Shown here: in pieces, positions 5,957 through 6,180 of the stretch | Numbering within the stretch: position 1 is the first letter of the stretch | Layout of the letters: each line of letters opens with the position of its first letter | From: Dechloromonas sp. | GTDB lineage: Bacteria > Pseudomonadota > Gammaproteobacteria > Burkholderiales > Rhodocyclaceae | Length of the DNA stretch: 6,180 nucleotides | Direction: 5' to 3' | NCBI GenBank assembly: GCA_013693915.1 | Contig: CP059264.1 | Location: 120,102-126,281, forward strand | Translations under genes and position numbers: made by a program | The notes under the pieces: generated by a model | The model's input: only the letters and a program-made list of their open reading frames with translations | Database searches by the model: none | What the model was told of the DNA's origin: nothing

Positions 5957-6180
5957 ACTAGCGGCAGGAGCATTCGTTCTTTTGCAGCCCTCCCGGCTCA
6001 TGCTGCCGCCCCCGCCACCAAGGAACCAGCCACCGGCAAGATGTTCTGCTGCGAACACGGGCGCATCTGCGGTGACACGTTTCCGGAGCGCTGCCGGGGC
6101 AAGGCCTACAGCATTCTCGACGCCAAGGGCAACCTGATCCGCGAAGAGCCGGCGCCGCTGACCCCCAGCAGAAGGCCGAG
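5940..6180 (+). pseudogene. Small exported Cys-containing protein, frame broken twice, runs off the window
   Basis: ATG 5940 (or GTG 5943), preceded by GGGAG at 5931-5935, opens a signal-peptide-like start, [14 protein letters not shown], overlapping the end of pyrE. As written this frame then turns into a Pro/Arg-rich string and stops at 6135-6137. If the T-run at 5980-5983 had five T instead of four, the reading would continue as FAALPAHA, completing a signal peptide with an AHA cleavage site. A coherent sequence follows: GKMFCCEHGRICGDTF, then RCRGKAYSILDAKGN, with four cysteines. A second break sits in the C-run 6162-6166; one extra C would give APLTPQQKAE in place of an Arg-rich end. The product would be a periplasmic protein of unknown function, resembling a proteobacterial hypothetical family with a C-GD-P-C-RAY pattern (recalled loosely). 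Two one-base losses in homopolymers suggest sequencing error or a decaying gene. Confidence 0.6.

Overview
The window is about 6.2 kb of GC-rich, tightly packed, ordinary chromosomal DNA. Gene content, sequence style and order (SCO1/SenC end, metX-metW-ampG, yqjDEK, xth divergent from pyrE) suggest a betaproteobacterium, plausibly Rhodocyclales-like. That placement is inference, because no rRNA or other marker is present. I see no mobile element, CRISPR array, tRNA or rRNA.

Layout, left to right. (1) Positions 1-225: the 3' end of a SCO1/SenC-type copper chaperone gene. (2) Positions 226-392: a compact regulatory leader holding a sigma70-like promoter, a SAM-II-type riboswitch aptamer and an intrinsic-terminator-like hairpin with a U-rich tail. 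(3) Positions 393-3372: a translationally coupled run of metX (homoserine O-acyltransferase), metW (its SAM-methyltransferase-fold partner) and an ampG-like muropeptide permease. (4) Positions 3406-4419, minus strand: a three-gene membrane-protein operon, yqjD-yqjE-yqjK. (5) Positions 4485-5267, minus strand: an exodeoxyribonuclease III-family AP endonuclease with its catalytic residues intact. (6) Positions 5315-5956: pyrE, divergent from the nuclease. (7) Positions 5940-6180: the start of a small exported cysteine-containing protein whose frame is broken twice, each time at a homopolymer run.

How it works together. MetX and MetW carry out the first committed step of methionine synthesis, acylation of homoserine. 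The leader upstream of metX looks like a SAM sensor: when SAM, the end product, is abundant, it should shut off metX and whatever is cotranscribed with it. The same stretch has a candidate antiterminator that would compete with the terminator for the bases held by the aptamer pseudoknot. AmpG (cell-wall recycling) appears to ride along by a one-base stop/start overlap. The xth-pyrE pair couples DNA repair and pyrimidine synthesis genes only by position. The arrangement resembles crc-pyrE of Pseudomonas, but here the nuclease keeps its active site.

I did not find a previously undescribed system. The most rewarding items are the riboswitch leader and the double homopolymer frameshift at the right edge.
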